Assembly: GCF_024172165.1 (NCBI RefSeq) | Contig: NZ_JAMZEB010000002.1 | Span: 8,778,501-8,842,500 of the forward strand | Direction: 5' to 3' | DNA: 64,000 nucleotides | Source of the DNA: Nonomuraea thailandensis | Lineage (GTDB): Bacteria; Actinomycetota; Actinomycetes; Streptosporangiales; Streptosporangiaceae | Shown here: positions 62,067-64,000 of the stretch, one piece after another | How the letters are laid out: every line of letters starts with the position of its first letter | Numbering within the stretch: the first letter of the stretch is position 1 | The notes under the pieces: model-generated | Told to the model about the DNA's origin: nothing | The model's input: the letters and a program-made list of their open reading frames with translations, nothing else | Database searches by the model: none | Translations under genes and position numbers: made by a program

Positions 62067-64000
62067 GCCGACGACTCCCTCACCACATGAATGCGCCACG
62101 TGGGCAGCAGCTCCTCGATCAACGCCTCGGTCTCGGGGGCCATCGCGCCTCCTCCGTACGGGTGCGAGGCCGCCCGCCGGGTCAGGCCCTCGACGACGGC
62201 GCGCAGGCGTACGGTGTCCTCCGTCGCGTGCGTGGCCCGCAGCAGGTCGCGCCAGAGGCTCTCGTCGTCGGGCGCCAGCAGCAGCGCGGCGCGCACGGCG
62301 GCCACCGCGGCGTCCGGCTGGCCGTGCGCCAGCCGCAGCTCGCAGAGCTGGTGCGCGGCGTCGGCCACGGCCGCGGTCACGTCGTACTCCAGGTCGTCGT
62401 CGGTCAGCCAGGCGTACCTGCCGGGGCCGCGCGCGGCCAGCAGCGGGCCTCTGACCAGGCCGAGCGCCTTCTCCAGCAGGACGGCCCTGGCCGTCGGGTC
62501 GTTCTGCGAGCGCCGGACGAGCTCGCGGAACAGCGCCCAGTCCGTACGCACGTCGGGCCCCAGCCGCAGCCGGCCCGCCTCGTCGGTGAGCAGGTGCTCG
62601 GGCCCCAGCCACTCGGCGACCCTGGAGATCGTGGCGTCCCGGACCATGTCCTGCACGCCGCGCGGCCACAACACGCCGCCGAGCACCACCGGGTGCACGC
62701 CGCCCACGTGCGTGGCCAGGTACACCAGCAGCTCCGTCGCCAGCTCCATCCGGCCCTCCTCCAGCGGGGGCAGGCCGGCGAGCTCGACGGGGCCGAGGAT
62801 CCTGATCTCCACGGCGGGCGGGTGCAGCCCGGCCAGCGGCTCGGCGTCGGGGATCGCCTCACCCTCCAGACGGCCGGCGGTGCGGAACAGGTCGATCAGC
62901 GCCTGGTAGTGGCGGCGCGGCAGGAGCTGGGCGTCCACCTCGAAGCCCAGCTCGGCGATCCTGGCCCTGCCGTCGTCGCCGATCTCCAGCGTCCAGGTGG
63001 CGTGCGGAACCTCTCCCGCCACCACGTAGCCGGCGGTGTCCCGGCGGGCCAGCAGCGCCAGGCGGCGGGCCTCGTCGTGCGTGGGCGCCACGGCGGACAG
63101 CAGGTAGTGGGCGCTGCGCGGGCTGCCGGTGATGCGGCCGGTCAGCACCTCCCTGCGCGGGGCGGCGCCGGCCTCCAGCTCGGGGAGCACCTCGGCCAGG
63201 CTGCCGACCGCCCTGACGCGGCCCGGCGCGATGGCGGTCAGCTCGCCGCCGAAGCCGACGAGCGTGATGCGCATGCGGTCGGACCACAGGTTCGTGGCCA
63301 GCTCGACCGCCAGGGCGGCCAGCGCGGCGGTGGTCTGCGGGCCGCGCACGTTGATCAGGCCCTGCGCGGCCTCCAGGTCGATGAGGACCCGCCCGGCGGC
63401 GTCCGTCCCGATGGAGACCAGCCCCGGGTACGGCGCCCCGCCCGGCGGCACGCCGGCATCGGCCTGGGCCGCCCCGCCGCCCTGCCGCGCCCGGCTGTCG
63501 GGGTACGGGGCCCGGCCCGCCTGCGCCCGGCCCTCCGGATACGGCGCCCTGCCGAGCTGCGGCCCGGAGTCCGCGTGCGGCCCTCCGCCCGCCCGGCCCC
63601 CGGGATCCGCATGCGGCCCTCCGCCCGGCTGGGCGAGCCGGGGTTCCTCGTACGGCGCTCCGCCAGGCCGGGTGGTTCTCGGGTCCGGCAGGAGGCGGCC
63701 CTCGTGGGCCGGGAGGCGCCAGATCTGGCCGCCGTCCGCCGCCGTCCACGGCGCGGGCGGGTCGTCGTCCGCCGGGTGGATCCACAGGTCGAGCGAGCGG
63801 GCCGACAGGTGCGCCCCGTACACGACGGGCGGGGTGCGGCGCTGGGCGGCCAGCTCCGCGCCCAGCGTCCGCAGCCCGACGTCCAGGATGCGGGCGCCCG
63901 GCGCGTCGCTCCCGAGCCGCAGCGCGAGCTCGGCCTGGGCGGCGTCGTCGCGCGGCCGGACGATCCTGCGGCCGAACAGCCGCCGCCAGAGCTGCTCCCT
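62063..64000 (-). CDS. BTAD (bacterial transcriptional activator domain) protein, truncated by the window edge
   Basis: At least 645 aa; the reading frame stays open to the right edge, so the N-terminus is missing here. The visible part has an Arg-rich opening, a Pro/Gly/Ala linker with repeated GGGPHAD and GRAPYP units, a beta-rich central domain, an OmpR-like winged helix (ELATELLVYLATHVGGVHPV, then LWPRGVQDMVRDATISRVAE) and a C-terminal BTAD helical repeat (LCELRLAHGQPDAAVAAVRA; DESLWRDLLRATHATEDTVR). Such large BTAD proteins, often with LysM or membrane parts at the N-terminus, are common in actinomycetes. It heads an operon with a lipoprotein and a secreted protein, so the output may concern the cell envelope (inference). 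Confidence 0.85.
   Translation of the reverse strand, partial: REQLWRRLFGRRIVRPRDDAAQAELALRLGSDAPGARILDVGLRTLGAELAAQRRTPPVVYGAHLSARSLDLWIHPADDDPPAPWTAADGGQIWRLPAHEGRLLPDPRTTRPGGAPYEEPRLAQPGGGPHADPGGRAGGGPHADSGPQLGRAPYPEGRAQAGRAPYPDSRARQGGGAAQADAGVPPGGAPYPGLVSIGTDAAGRVLIDLEAAQGLINVRGPQTTAALAALAVELATNLWSDRMRITLVGFGGELTAIAPGRVRAVGSLAEVLPELEAGAAPRREVLTGRITGSPRSAHYLLSAVAPTHDEARRLALLARRDTAGYVVAGEVPHATWTLEIGDDGRARIAELGFEVDAQLLPRRHYQALIDLFRTAGRLEGEAIPDAEPLAGLHPPAVEIRILGPVELAGLPPLEEGRMELATELLVYLATHVGGVHPVVLGGVLWPRGVQDMVRDATISRVAEWLGPEHLLTDEAGRLRLGPDVRTDWALFRELVRRSQNDPTARAVLLEKALGLVRGPLLAARGPGRYAWLTDDDLEYDVTAAVADAAHQLCELRLAHGQPDAAVAAVRAALLLAPDDESLWRDLLRATHATEDTVRLRAVVEGLTRRAASHPYGGGAMAPETEALIEELLPTWRIHVVRESSA

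Overview
The window comes from a high-G+C actinomycete, most likely a Streptosporangiales member (Nonomuraea-like). This rests on very G+C-rich codon use, frequent GTG starts, a mycothiol-dependent formaldehyde dehydrogenase, an acyl-CoA carboxylase epsilon subunit, a SigE-type sigma factor, IdeR-type iron boxes and a pSAM2-type integrative element. The genus is an inference; no rRNA or tRNA gene is visible.

Layout. (1) 0-10.5 kb is an accessory chromosomal arm. It holds a decayed DUF4240 gene, a MarR-like regulator divergent from a DUF418 membrane protein, a questin-oxidase-like protein, a SigE-family sigma factor coupled to a membrane-anchored propeller-like protein, a secreted-type serine protease, an ankyrin protein and hypotheticals. 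(2) 10.66-30.43 kb is one actinomycete integrative and conjugative element (AICE) of about 19.7 kb. It is bounded by a perfect 38-bp direct repeat and sits in the 3' end of an acyl-CoA dehydrogenase gene. From left to right it carries a low-G+C cargo segment (Schlafen/AlbA_2 protein; PIN-like plus Mrr-like double nuclease), two IS481-like insertion sequences in tandem (the second carrying a macro-domain passenger gene), a control and immunity block (two XRE-DUF5919 paralogues, tandem-GntR protein, HD protein, NUDIX protein, single GntR repressor), the transfer block (FtsK-type Tra, DUF2637 membrane protein and small proteins), RepSA-like initiator, Xis, tyrosine integrase and an intact DUF4240 cargo gene. 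(3) 30.4-64 kb is mostly conserved chromosome: acyl-CoA dehydrogenase, UDP-glucose dehydrogenase, GNAT, purE/purK, GtrA, a two-component system, bfd/bfr with iron boxes, mscR plus a metallo-beta-lactamase hydrolase, an adenylate cyclase, a PH-domain protein, birA, fdhD, an epoxide hydrolase, ppc, an ABC exporter, the propionyl-CoA carboxylase beta/epsilon pair, a NYN protein, an ArsR-type regulator with an MFS exporter, the ada-alkA/ogt alkylation-repair pair, an Rpn-family protein, an MFS/MarR divergent pair, and a lipoprotein operon with a BTAD protein that runs off the right edge.

How the parts fit. The AICE looks complete: integrase, Xis, Rep, Tra, repressors, both att cores and paired putative integrase arm sites are present. 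Its att core covers the codons around the catalytic glutamate of the acyl-CoA dehydrogenase, and the element supplies a synonymous replacement for the gene's last codons, so the host enzyme stays intact. The displaced original 3' end is still readable 19.7 kb away. The best candidates for undescribed biology are the AlbA_2 and PIN-Mrr cargo pair and the macro-domain passenger, translationally coupled to an IS481-type transposase and enclosed within that element's terminal inverted repeats.
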